In this document: piece after piece, positions 50,918 to 58,971 of the stretch
Layout of the letters: each line of letters opens with the position of its first letter
How positions within the stretch are numbered: position 1 is the first letter of the stretch
Origin: Chitinophagaceae bacterium UBA4407
Lineage (GTDB): Bacteria; Bacteroidota; Bacteroidia; Chitinophagales; Chitinophagaceae
Length of the DNA stretch: 64,000 nucleotides
NCBI GenBank assembly: GCA_002390845.1
Contig: DGQT01000081.1
Location: 1 to 64,000, forward strand
Direction of reading: 5' to 3'
The notes under the pieces: model-generated
Seen by the model: only the letters and a program-made list of their open reading frames with translations
Databases searched by the model: none
Told to the model about the DNA's origin: nothing
Made by a program: the position numbers and the translations under genes

Positions 50918-51064
50918 TCAGGCAGAACGGATCACTTTCAGCAGTATTGCAATTATTGCAATAACGAGTAAAATATGTATAAGTCCTGAAGCGCCATATA
51001 CAAAGAATCCAAGCGCCCAGCCAATAATTAAAATCACAGCGATGAGGTACAGTAAATTGCCCAT
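50918..51064 (-). CDS. Lmo0937/DUF5670-type mini membrane protein
   Basis: A 48-residue protein: MGNLLYLIAVILIIGWALGFFVYG, then ASGLIHILLVIAIIAILLKVIRSA. Two membrane helices joined by a GFFVYGASGLIH turn match the Lmo0937 family of tiny stress-associated membrane proteins. It is short enough to be missed by length filters. It lies between csbD and the orphan receiver on the same strand, with a repeat half just past its stop. Confidence 0.9.
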   Translation of the reverse strand: MGNLLYLIAVILIIGWALGFFVYGASGLIHILLVIAIIAILLKVIRSA

Positions 51065-51239
51065 AATTTTTTGTTTTAATTTATATCAACCTTTATTGAA
51101 AAAATTTTGCCAGAAAATGCCGGGCACTAAAACGCAGTGCTACCGTGTGTTTTAGCTTAACAGTGATTATAACAACCGAAGAAATTTGTAGACAATCTTC
51201 TACAAGTGAGAAAAAAAAATACTAAATATCGTGGGCAGA

Positions 51240-51638
51240 TTAATGAATGAAATTGTCTAAAGTATCGTTCATAGCGGCACGTGTAAAGGGCTTACCCAGA
51301 AAAAAGTCTGCACCTTTATCAAGTGCATTCATCCTGTCGGGCTGGGTATCATGGGCCGTTATCATGATAATGTGAATTTCAGGGTAATTTTTTTTAATAA
51401 AAGATATAAAATCAACGCCAAGGCCATCGGGCAAATGGTTGTCTAGAATAAGAATATCAGTAGTATTGTTCGAAAGATATTTTACCGCATCGGAAAGAGA
51501 GTTCACATAATTGTAGTCCAGGTTTTTTTGTTTTAAAATTCCAGAGACTAAATAACAAATATCCAGATCGTCTTCCACAATCAGGGCTTTATGAGACTTT
51601 ACAGCACTTAAAATGATGTCTTTCTTAAAATCGTTCAT
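51240..51638 (-). CDS. Single-domain response regulator (receiver only)
   Basis: A 132-residue stand-alone receiver: acidic pocket VEDDLD (22-27), phosphoacceptor D66 in LILDNHLPDGLG, T/S in MITAHD and K in FLGKPF (about 116). No output domain, so it acts through protein contact or as a phosphate relay or sink. The ATG at 51638 (MNDFKKD) is preferred over an extended start. It lies between a CHASE3 kinase and an NtrC regulator, both with no adjacent partner. Confidence 0.93.
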   Translation of the reverse strand: MNDFKKDIILSAVKSHKALIVEDDLDICYLVSGILKQKNLDYNYVNSLSDAVKYLSNNTTDILILDNHLPDGLGVDFISFIKKNYPEIHIIMITAHDTQPDRMNALDKGADFFLGKPFTRAAMNDTLDNFIH

Positions 51639-52065
51639 GTTCACAATGTTGATTCGTAAAACTACGCAAACATTAGTCAGCAAAAATCAAACAAGTTTTT
51701 ACATACATATATATGTAGGCTGCTTTATAAACCTAAATTCTAATTTTTGGTATTGTCAAATAATTAAAAATTTCAAAAAAAGATTTTTGGTGAATATTTA
51801 TTTCCCCATATATGTTGACTATTTGCCTCATGTTATTGTGTTTTAAATAATATTCCTTGTAAAATATTGTAAGCAGTGAATTGTGCTAACATTTTATTCG
51901 TCATAAAATTGTATTTGGCAGGATATTTATAATAATACAGGTACCAGCTCTTAATAGCAGTTATGAAAAAATTTTGTAACTCTTATTATTTACGGCCGTT
52001 GCTAGCTGAAAAACACTGATAGCCGGGCTGGCTCTTTAATATTCAATTATACATAAACTAAAAAA
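51639..52065. other. 427-base AT-rich intergenic region
   Basis: No gene is supported. The region shared by the divergent receiver gene and the following lipoprotein gene contains a CATATATATG palindrome near 51706-51717. No repeat half is present. Confidence 0.4.
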
Positions 52066-52353
52066 ATGAAAAGTATTGTTGTTTTAAGTTGTTTAATAAT
52101 GCTGTTCTCAGGAGTATCGGGTTGCAAAACCGTAGTTACAGAGAGGCCTGCAGAAGCTACTGTTACTGTTGTACGTCCACCTCAACCCGGCCCTGCATAT
52201 ATTTGGGTAGATGGAGAATGGTATTCCCGTGGCGGAAAGTATTATCGTAGTCAGGGTCGTTGGGTAATTGCAAAAAGAGGCCGTGCATGGTCATCAGGGC
52301 ATTGGCAAAAAGGTAATCATGGCTGGTATTGGGTTCCCGGGCATTGGAGGTAA
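52066..52353 (+). CDS. YXWGXW-repeat-like small lipoprotein
   Basis: A 95-residue protein with signal MKSIVVLSCLIMLFSGVSGC (lipobox Cys at residue 20). The mature part is rich in Trp, Gly and Tyr with repeating W-x-x-G-x-W steps (YIWVDGEWYSRGGKYYRSQGRWV, GHWQKGNHGWYWVPGHWR), as in the YXWGXW/'BBP7-like' group of short surface lipoproteins. The function is unknown. It precedes the NtrC-type regulator by 193 bases on the same strand. Confidence 0.85.
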   Translation: MKSIVVLSCLIMLFSGVSGCKTVVTERPAEATVTVVRPPQPGPAYIWVDGEWYSRGGKYYRSQGRWVIAKRGRAWSSGHWQKGNHGWYWVPGHWR

Positions 52354-52546
52354 CAGTTATAAAATAAGCATTTAAGTTTGGTTGAATAGAGGGGTTTTAA
52401 CCGCAGGTTTGCACTAAGTTTAATTACTTATGCAGGCCTGTATTTTTTAGCACTAGTTAAACAATATGCCGTGTTGATGCTTTTTTAGCATGCGGCGTAA
52501 TATACATTACCTTTATACCCGGTCTTTTTAAAAAAGAATATATAGT

Positions 52547-53959
52547 ATGAAGAATAAAATTTTAATTATTGATGATGATCTTGATATGTGCCTGCTCCTT
52601 AGCCGCTATCTTATAAAACATGGCTATCAGGCCGATACTGCCCATTCTGCAAATAAAGGCATTGCAAAATTCAAAGAAAATAACTTTGATATTGTAATTA
52701 CTGACTTTAGGCTGGGCGATATGGACGGCAAAGATGTGCTGATAGAAATTAAAAAAGAAAAACCCGACACAATTGTGCTGATCATTACAGGGTATAGTGA
52801 TATTAAGACAGCCGTAGACGTTATTAAACTAGGTGCTTACGATTATATTACCAAACCACTGATACCCGACGAAGTGCTGAATGTGCTTAAAAATGCTATT
52901 TCCCAATCGGGCAATACCAACTCAGGAACCGGGGTACCGGTAAAAGATAAGAACTACGAAAAAATGTCAGAAGGTGGTGCCATAAAAATTAATGGTGATT
53001 TTTTAATCGGGCAATCTGCGGCAACCAAAGAATTGTATCAACAGGCAGCAATCGTTGCTCCAACCAATTACAGTATTATTCTTTATGGTGAAAGTGGAAC
53101 CGGGAAAGAAGTAATGGCGCGAACCATACATGAAATGAGCAACAGAAAGAACCAGCCATTTATTGCTATGGATTGTGGTACCCTTTCAAAAGAGCTTGCT
53201 ACAAGCGAACTGTTTGGTCATGTAAAAGGTGCTTTTACGGGTGCACTTACAGATAAAACGGGCCATTTTGAATTAGCGAATGGTGGTACGCTATTCTTAG
53301 ATGAGGTTGCCAACCTTTCTTACGATGTGCAGGCTGCATTACTGCGGGTTTTACAGGAAAGAAAAATTAAAAAGGTAGGTGGTACAAAAGAGATGGATAT
53401 TGATGTAAGGATTATTATTGCCTCCAACGAAAACCTTCAGCTTGCTTATCAAAAAGGTACATTCAGAGAAGACCTTTATCACAGGTTTAATGAATTTTCT
53501 ATTAATCTTCCGCCATTGCGAAGCAGGAAAGATGATATTCCATTGTTTGCAAATTTCTTTTTACAAAAAACCAATGCAGAGCTGGGGAAAACAATCGAAG
53601 GAATAGACGACGATGTAATGCAGGCATTTTTACGCTACCCTTGGCCGGGTAACCTAAGAGAATTCCGCAATGTAATGCGCCGTGCCGTATTGCTCACTTA
53701 TAAAGGCAACATTTCTGCCAAGGTATTGCCATCAGAAATAACAGGACCTTCTTCCTTTTCACAAGATATTTCAACGCCGCCTGGTGAAATAAAACGCGAA
53801 CCGGCTTTAAAAGATGCCGCATCTAAGGCAGAGTATGAAACCATAATGAAAGTTCTTAAAGAGGTAAATAATAATAAATCAAAAGCCGCAGATATTTTAA
53901 AAATTGACAGAAAAACACTCTACAATAAAATAAAAATTTACGAAGAATCCCTTCAATAA
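52547..53959 (+). CDS. NtrC-family sigma-54-dependent response regulator
   Basis: A 470-residue activator: receiver (1-120, phosphoacceptor D53 in VITDFRLGD), sigma-54 AAA+ domain (about 150-385) with Walker A GESGTGKE, the GAFTGA loop that contacts sigma-54, and LFLDEVANL as Walker B, and a Fis-type helix-turn-helix at the end (NNNKSKAADILKIDRKTLYNKIK). All parts are intact. The target promoters are unknown. It lies 2.3 kb from the orphan CHASE3 kinase. A repeat half follows. Confidence 0.96.
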   Translation: MKNKILIIDDDLDMCLLLSRYLIKHGYQADTAHSANKGIAKFKENNFDIVITDFRLGDMDGKDVLIEIKKEKPDTIVLIITGYSDIKTAVDVIKLGAYDYITKPLIPDEVLNVLKNAISQSGNTNSGTGVPVKDKNYEKMSEGGAIKINGDFLIGQSAATKELYQQAAIVAPTNYSIILYGESGTGKEVMARTIHEMSNRKNQPFIAMDCGTLSKELATSELFGHVKGAFTGALTDKTGHFELANGGTLFLDEVANLSYDVQAALLRVLQERKIKKVGGTKEMDIDVRIIIASNENLQLAYQKGTFREDLYHRFNEFSINLPPLRSRKDDIPLFANFFLQKTNAELGKTIEGIDDDVMQAFLRYPWPGNLREFRNVMRRAVLLTYKGNISAKVLPSEITGPSSFSQDISTPPGEIKREPALKDAASKAEYETIMKVLKEVNNNKSKAADILKIDRKTLYNKIKIYEESLQ

Positions 53960-53976
53960 TTTTTCAATTTTTAGTA

Positions 53977-54060
53977 TTTTATTTATGAACCCGGCAAGAG
54001 AATATGAATGAAGCTTTTGTTGCGTCGCACACTTTTACATTCTGATTATTTTTCGGCTTA
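53977..54060 (+). repeat. Intergenic repeat, forward half (core 54020-54038)
   Basis: TATGAACCCGGC, ATGAAGCTTTTG, core TTGCGTCGCACACTTTTAC, TTCTGATTATTTTTCGGCTT. It follows the NtrC gene; with 55307-55385 it encloses two hypothetical genes. Confidence 0.9.
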
Positions 54061-54096
54061 AAGGATTGCACCTTGCCGTAAAAATCCTTACCGGAT

Positions 54097-54663
54097 TTAT
54101 TTACGCTCTTCCTTTTCGCTTCCCGAAAAAATATTACCCAAAGCATTCATAAGACTCGATACGGGGCCCTCCATTTTATGGGTATCGTCATCCAGTGTAT
54201 TATCATTTATTATTTCTCCCATCTGCAATAAAGGTGGCAGAAATAAAAGCATATTGTTTTTTTCAGCAGCCAATAAATCTTTCACATCATTTACTGTAAG
54301 AGGGTTTGAACTGCGTATCAGGTTAACGGCTTCATCGGCAACATTTTTCATGCTTTCATAAGCATTGGCTTCAGAAGTGCTTACATAGGCTGCAACTTTT
54401 TCTATAGTTTCTTTTTTATGGTCGCTAAGGAATTCATTTAACCAGTTTGTGGAAATATCTCCACATAAAACATTTTCTGCACCTTTATCACTTCTGGTGT
54501 ACTTATAAATTGATACTAAAATTGCAGGTATCGTGGCCTGTCCCAAAAGAGGTACCTCCTGGTCCTTATCTAAAGATTCAACCATATCTGTATTGAGATT
54601 GATCTTCTTTAATTCAGGATATCCAAGATTTTTTTGAATTGTTTCTGCAAGATTGGCTGACAT
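54097..54663 (-). CDS. Hypothetical helical protein
   Basis: A 188-residue soluble, mainly helical, acidic protein without signal peptide. Its middle (VPLLGQATIPAILVSIYKYTRSDKGAENVL) is hydrophobic but not a clear membrane helix, and it ends GNIFSGSEKEERK. I do not recognise a family; the size and composition resemble proteins of stress-gene clusters in this clade. It converges with the NtrC gene and is divergent from the following gene. Confidence 0.65.
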   Translation of the reverse strand: MSANLAETIQKNLGYPELKKINLNTDMVESLDKDQEVPLLGQATIPAILVSIYKYTRSDKGAENVLCGDISTNWLNEFLSDHKKETIEKVAAYVSTSEANAYESMKNVADEAVNLIRSSNPLTVNDVKDLLAAEKNNMLLFLPPLLQMGEIINDNTLDDDTHKMEGPVSSLMNALGNIFSGSEKEERK

Positions 54664-54839
54664 AAAAACACTTTTTTAGATAATTAAAAATATTATTTGA
54701 TGTTATAGACTACTGATTATGCTTTAAAATAATGCCATTAATTATTGGCGCATGAAAGGTGAGAATAATTAAAAACCATCAATAATTTTAAGGCACTTTT
54801 TTTGTCACGATAATACGATTGAATCAAAAAAAAATAACT

Positions 54840-55184
54840 ATGCACACACCAGTAACAATGACCTCGCTTCTGAGTATTTTAGAAAAACTAAGGATCAGGA
54901 AACAGGATAATGAATTTAAAATGACACCCGAAGGTTTTACTGCAGGAAAAGGAAAGGCTTACGGTCCTTCCGAACTAAAGATTATTAAGACTTACCGGTT
55001 TGAAGGCGATTCAAATCCCTCTGATTCATCGATCATTTATCTGATTGAAGCAAACGATGGTTTAGTAGGCTACAGCTTAGATGCTTACGGCGCTTACAGC
55101 AGCCACGATGACGAAGAAGGTTACGATGAGTTTATCAGAAAAATACCGATGGAAGACCGCGATGAGCAAATAATTTTTCAATAA
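54840..55184 (+). CDS. Small Bacteroidota protein of the family often mislabelled PRPP synthetase
   Basis: A 114-residue soluble acidic protein. The middle YRFEGDSNPSDSSIIYLIEANDGLVGYSLDAYGAY matches a small Bacteroidota family often called 'phosphoribosylpyrophosphate synthetase' in databases, but none of the PRPP synthetase motifs is present, so the name should not be used. The ATG at 54840 is chosen over an upstream TTG. It is followed by a long hairpin. Confidence 0.75.
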   Translation: MHTPVTMTSLLSILEKLRIRKQDNEFKMTPEGFTAGKGKAYGPSELKIIKTYRFEGDSNPSDSSIIYLIEANDGLVGYSLDAYGAYSSHDDEEGYDEFIRKIPMEDRDEQIIFQ

Positions 55185-55198
55185 GGTTTTTCATGTAT

Positions 55199-55262
55199 AA
55201 CTTTCACAGATACCAGCCAGGGGTTAATCATAAACCTAATTTGGTATCTGTGAAAGTTTTTT
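55199..55262 (+). terminator. Long hairpin with T-run after the small acidic protein gene
   Basis: AACTTTCACAGATACCA (55199-55215) has an exact complement at 55242-55258, a 17-base perfect stem with a 26-base loop, ending in TTTTTT. It can act as a terminator, but the stem is unusually long and the loop large. Confidence 0.75.
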
Positions 55263-55306
55263 GCATTAATGCGGGTATCAATAAAATAACGTTGATGAGC
55301 ATAAAT

Positions 55307-55385
55307 TGTTCAAAAGAATTGATGCAGCAGAAGTGTGCGACGCAAGAAAAGTTACATACATATTCTTTTGCCGGGCTCAAAAAAA
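55307..55385 (-). repeat. Intergenic repeat, reverse half (core 55327-55345)
   Basis: Core GCAGAAGTGTGCGACGCAA, AGAAAAG, outer GCCGGGCTCAAAAAAA just past the GH172 gene stop. Confidence 0.92.
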
Positions 55386-55390
55386 TATAA

Positions 55391-56551
55391 TTAATTTATT
55401 TCCAGCTGATCTTTTGCCGGCAATTTTGGAAAAGGGTTATGTGGTTCTGTTTGATACCAGAAAACAGTTGATGCAATATCATCCTGTAGCGGCAGGTAAC
55501 GTCCCCCGCTGTGCCAGCCCAATGCCTGAATGGTTACTTTTAAATTCTTTTCAAATCGTATGGGATCGGTTATATGCCAGCGGTACAAACCAAAACGCTG
55601 CGATACGCCATAATGCCCATCCCCTTTTATTACCTGTGGCAAACCTGTATAGGGCGTACTGAATTCTGTGTAGTTTGTTTCTTCTACCCCTGCTGCATTT
55701 TTTTTGCGTGTATCAAAATCGTAAGAGCCACAAAAATAATCTTCGGTACCGGTGCCGCATATTGTGGGATAATCTGTATCGCCATCCATAAAGAATTTTA
55801 TTTCACCTTCGCCCCACCAGCCATTGTTATGAACACCCCACGCCATGTAAGTACCAACATACTGGCCCTTGCCTTTTATGTTATCAACAAGTACATAATT
55901 CTCTTTGTAGGGTAAAGGATTTGTGCGGTTAAACTGTGCATGAAAATAACCGGCATCGGCAGGTACTTCAGTTAAAATATAATCAACCTGGTAATAAAGC
56001 ACCATGTCTTCGGTGTCAATATTCTCCATGGTTATTTTACATTTTTTCCTGAAAGGCATAGGCCAGTAACAGTTAAAAGCACTGCCCGGGTTTACACAAA
56101 CTGCAAGTGATTGCAAAGGTGAATATTGCCCCCAGCCCATACCAAAAAAATCGCCAACCGGCACTTCTACCGAAGGGGTTGCTTCATCATCCCAGTAAAA
56201 GCGCAGGATTGAATAACGCCAGTTGCCTGTGGGTGTCATCCATATATGCTGTATCGAACCGGAGCCATCGATCTCTGCTACGGTATAAGTTGTTTTAGAT
56301 TTTATTACAACGCTTGGACTTACTTTCCAACCCTGGCCCAAATCTCTCGATGGGCCAGAACCCGTTCCTGTTGTGGCTTTGCCGCCTTCTCCTTTTGCAC
56401 CATTGAAATTCTCCGGGCTAATGGAGCGTGTTTTCGCATCAGACAAACGAAAGATGTTGCCCATGTTGGCATCTATGCCATTGTATTTTTGTGCAAGTGT
56501 TGCAGAGCAAATTAAAACTGCAATTAAAGAACCCAGCATTGATTTTTGCAT
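55391..56551 (-). CDS. GH172 (DUF2961) family glycoside hydrolase-like protein
   Basis: A 386-residue exported protein (signal MQKSMLGSLIAVLICSATLAQ). It covers one DUF2961/GH172 domain: GKGEGG-type start region (FNGAKGEGGKATTG), GSIQHIWMTPTGNWRYSILRFYWDDEATPSVEVPVGDFFGMGWG, and ICGTGTEDYFCGSYDF. GH172 includes difructose-dianhydride and D-arabinan-related furanosidases; acidic residues in GTEDYF and VEVPVGDFF are the likely active-site region. It opens a sugar-use cluster with a FucP-type symporter. Confidence 0.93.
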   Translation of the reverse strand: MQKSMLGSLIAVLICSATLAQKYNGIDANMGNIFRLSDAKTRSISPENFNGAKGEGGKATTGTGSGPSRDLGQGWKVSPSVVIKSKTTYTVAEIDGSGSIQHIWMTPTGNWRYSILRFYWDDEATPSVEVPVGDFFGMGWGQYSPLQSLAVCVNPGSAFNCYWPMPFRKKCKITMENIDTEDMVLYYQVDYILTEVPADAGYFHAQFNRTNPLPYKENYVLVDNIKGKGQYVGTYMAWGVHNNGWWGEGEIKFFMDGDTDYPTICGTGTEDYFCGSYDFDTRKKNAAGVEETNYTEFSTPYTGLPQVIKGDGHYGVSQRFGLYRWHITDPIRFEKNLKVTIQALGWHSGGRYLPLQDDIASTVFWYQTEPHNPFPKLPAKDQLEIN

Positions 56552-56577
56552 ACCCGTATTTTTAAAAATTGGTAAAT

Positions 56578-56660
56578 ATTTTTTTGGAGCCGAACTTTCG
56601 TAATACTATTAAGCTTCTCTTGCCACGCTCGGTTCAAGGTTCCACTTTTATGGCAGCATT
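56578..56660 (+). repeat. Intergenic repeat, forward half, core variant C (56619-56643)
   Basis: TTTTTTTGGAGCCGAAC, then ATTAAGCTTCTC and CTTGCCACGCTCGGTTCAAG, CTTTTATGGCAGC. The outer arm and AAGCTT are as in the standard family. Confidence 0.86.
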
Positions 56661-56696
56661 CAAACAGCCGTGCCTGATGCTACTTGAAAACCAATC

Positions 56697-57980
56697 CTAA
56701 ACTGTTGCTTCTGCAGCTTCTTTTATTTTGTATCCCTTCCATCCAAAATAAAAAATAAATACAAAACAAATCAGCGGAACGATATAAGCCAACTGAATAC
56801 TGTTTGTTTTATCAGAGATCTGGCCCATAATTAAAGGTATAACAGCACCACCAACAATTGCCATTACAAGAAATGAAGAAGCAATTTTGCTTTCTTCGCC
56901 CAGGCCTTTAATGCCTAAAGCAAATACGGTTGGAAACATAATTGACATAAAGAAAGGTACAGGCAACAGCGCATATACAGCCACACTTCCGTTTGAAAAC
57001 AGTGCTATTGAAAGCAAACAAATATTAATTACTGCATATAAACTCAACAGTTTTGCAGGCTTTACATAGCGCATAAAAAACGTACCTGTAAAGCGACCCA
57101 GCATAAAGCCCACCATTGACAAAGACCACCAGTAAGCTGCATCCTTTTCAGGCAAATCCATGGTGTATCTTGAAAACCGTATAAAAAAACTTCCTACACC
57201 AACCTGCGCCCCAACATAAAAAAATTCTGCAATCACCGCCCATTTTACGTGTCTGTGACGGAACACTTTTACTGAAAAAGATTTATGTCCATGACCATCA
57301 TCTTCTGCATCTTCTTCCTTTATCTCGGGCAATTTGGTAAATACAAAAAATATTGCCACCAGCAATACCACGCCGGCAATAATCATGTATGGAATTTTTA
57401 TAGTTCCTGCCTCGAACGATAAGTATGTATTTAATTGTTCAGGACTCATTTGTTGAAGTTCCTGCGGTGTATGCTCTATGCCTGACAAGATAAACTGTCG
57501 GCCAATCAGTGGGGCTACAAATGCGCCTACGCCGTTGAATGATTGTGCAAAATTCAGGCGTTGTTCTGAAGTTGCTTTATCGCCAAGTTTTGTAATGTAT
57601 GGGTTAGCCACTGTTTCTAAAAAAGTAGCTCCTGCAGCAATAATAAATAAGGCAAATAAAAAGAAATCGTAACTCCGTACCGATGCGGCAGGCACAAATA
57701 ATGCAGCACCAATAGCATACAATATCAATCCGAACAATATTCCTTTCTTATAACCATATTTATGCATAAACCATCCTGCGGGCAATGCGATAGTAAAATA
57801 GCCAAGATAAACAGCAGTATCAATAAGTGCTGACTGTGTATCGCTTAGCTGGCATGCTTTTTTTAAATGGGGAATCAGTATAGGATTGATGTTGTGTAAA
57901 AAAGCCCACAGAAAAAAAAGGCTTGTTATTAGTGCAAATGCAATGGTATTATTCGCTGTTTGGGCGTTTGGTTTTGGCAT
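56697..57980 (-). CDS. FucP-type sugar:proton symporter (MFS)
   Basis: A 427-residue major-facilitator protein with 12 membrane segments. ITSLFFLWAFLHNINPILIPHLKKACQLSDTQSALID at the start and FLETVANPYITKLGDKATSEQRLNFAQSFNGVGAFVAP in the middle are typical for the L-fucose/glucose-galactose (FucP/GluP) group. Substrate is a neutral sugar; fucose is a fair guess. It shares direction with GH172, the FAH enzyme and DUF6786, so all serve one pathway. Confidence 0.93.
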   Translation of the reverse strand: MPKPNAQTANNTIAFALITSLFFLWAFLHNINPILIPHLKKACQLSDTQSALIDTAVYLGYFTIALPAGWFMHKYGYKKGILFGLILYAIGAALFVPAASVRSYDFFLFALFIIAAGATFLETVANPYITKLGDKATSEQRLNFAQSFNGVGAFVAPLIGRQFILSGIEHTPQELQQMSPEQLNTYLSFEAGTIKIPYMIIAGVVLLVAIFFVFTKLPEIKEEDAEDDGHGHKSFSVKVFRHRHVKWAVIAEFFYVGAQVGVGSFFIRFSRYTMDLPEKDAAYWWSLSMVGFMLGRFTGTFFMRYVKPAKLLSLYAVINICLLSIALFSNGSVAVYALLPVPFFMSIMFPTVFALGIKGLGEESKIASSFLVMAIVGGAVIPLIMGQISDKTNSIQLAYIVPLICFVFIFYFGWKGYKIKEAAEATV

Positions 57981-58043
57981 GCTTATATTGTTTAAAAATA
58001 TTTTATCGTTAATATGAACTACGTCGCGTTGCTGCTATAAATA

Positions 58044-58095
58044 TACAGTACAAGTGAGTGACACAATGATGCTCAATTGAAATACAAAAGTCTGT
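58044..58095 (-). repeat. Intergenic repeat, reverse half, core variant B (core 58048-58066)
   Basis: Exact variant-B core GTACAAGTGAGTGACACAA then TGATGCTCAATTGAAAT; the outer arm is weak. Confidence 0.85.
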
Positions 58096-58106
58096 CAACA
58101 AAAAAT

Positions 58107-58955
58107 TTATCTCTTAACAGCAATGGTATTTGTTAAGGTACCAATGCCATCAATACGGATATTGACAATATCGTTTTCGTTTAATGTAAAATCGTTTGGC
58201 GGCACAACGCAGGTGCCCGTCATTAGAAAACAACCATGTGCAAAATCAAATTCGCGGTAAAGCCACGCCGCCAATTCATTTAATGAACGTTTCATTTTAT
58301 TGAGTGTAGTAGCATCATCAAACATCTTTTGCCCGTTTCTATAAATGTTCATTTGAATGGCCGTAGCTAAAGTTATGGGCTTGTTTGTAATGTACAAGCA
58401 AGGACCCAGCGCTGCGCTTTTCTCGTACATTTTTGCTTGCGGAAGATAGAGTGGATTTTCTCCTTCGATACTTCTTGAACTCATGTCGTTGCCGATGGTG
58501 TACGCTTGTATAGATCCGTGTGAATTGATATATAAAGTAAGTTCGGGTTCGGGGACATTCCATACAGAATCTTTACGGATGTTTACCTGCTGCCCATGAC
58601 CTGAAACACGCTGTGGCATTGCTTTAAAAAACAACTCGGGTCTTTCCGCTTCGTACACCCGCTGGTAGCAATCTGCCGCACCCGAATCTTCAGACTCTTC
58701 CATTCTTGCATCACGGCTTCTTAAATAAGTAACACCTGCAGCCCATACTTCCTGGCTGCCAACCGGGGGCAGAATAAAATTGTTTATATAATTTTCAGCC
58801 AGTTCTTCGCTGAGTATTTCTGTAGTTTTAGTTAGTTGCAAAAGATAATTGAAAAGATATTCACGGTTTATAAGTGCATCCCAATCGTTGTTTAAAAGAA
58901 ACGCCTTTGTTTCGTATTTAAGAATATTCCCTTTTGATGTTTTGTATAAATGCAT
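58107..58955 (-). CDS. Fumarylacetoacetate hydrolase-fold enzyme, sugar-acid pathway type
   Basis: A 282-residue enzyme of the FAH superfamily. Metal ligands are seen in VPEPELTLYI (E-x-E) and in IGNDMSSRSIEGENPLYLPQAKMYEKSAALGP (conserved D and K). FAH members in sugar clusters act on 2-keto-3-deoxy acids (for example 2,4-diketo-3-deoxy-L-fuconate hydrolysis or L-arabinonate dehydration). The neighbouring FucP-like symporter favours a fuconate-type role, but the exact reaction is inference. 16 bases separate it from the DUF6786 gene upstream. Confidence 0.88.
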   Translation of the reverse strand: MHLYKTSKGNILKYETKAFLLNNDWDALINREYLFNYLLQLTKTTEILSEELAENYINNFILPPVGSQEVWAAGVTYLRSRDARMEESEDSGAADCYQRVYEAERPELFFKAMPQRVSGHGQQVNIRKDSVWNVPEPELTLYINSHGSIQAYTIGNDMSSRSIEGENPLYLPQAKMYEKSAALGPCLYITNKPITLATAIQMNIYRNGQKMFDDATTLNKMKRSLNELAAWLYREFDFAHGCFLMTGTCVVPPNDFTLNENDIVNIRIDGIGTLTNTIAVKR

Positions 58956-58971
58956 GAAATGGTATTTTGAA

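Noticed and set aside
52354..52546. Sigma-54 promoters near the NtrC regulator gene
   Set aside because: I found no GG-N10-GC pair in a TGGCAC/TTGC context here or upstream of dps (46.55 kb; spacing there is 12).
54840..55184. Phosphoribosylpyrophosphate synthetase
   Set aside because: Only 114 residues and none of the PRPP-binding or catalytic motifs; the database name for this family seems to be an error.
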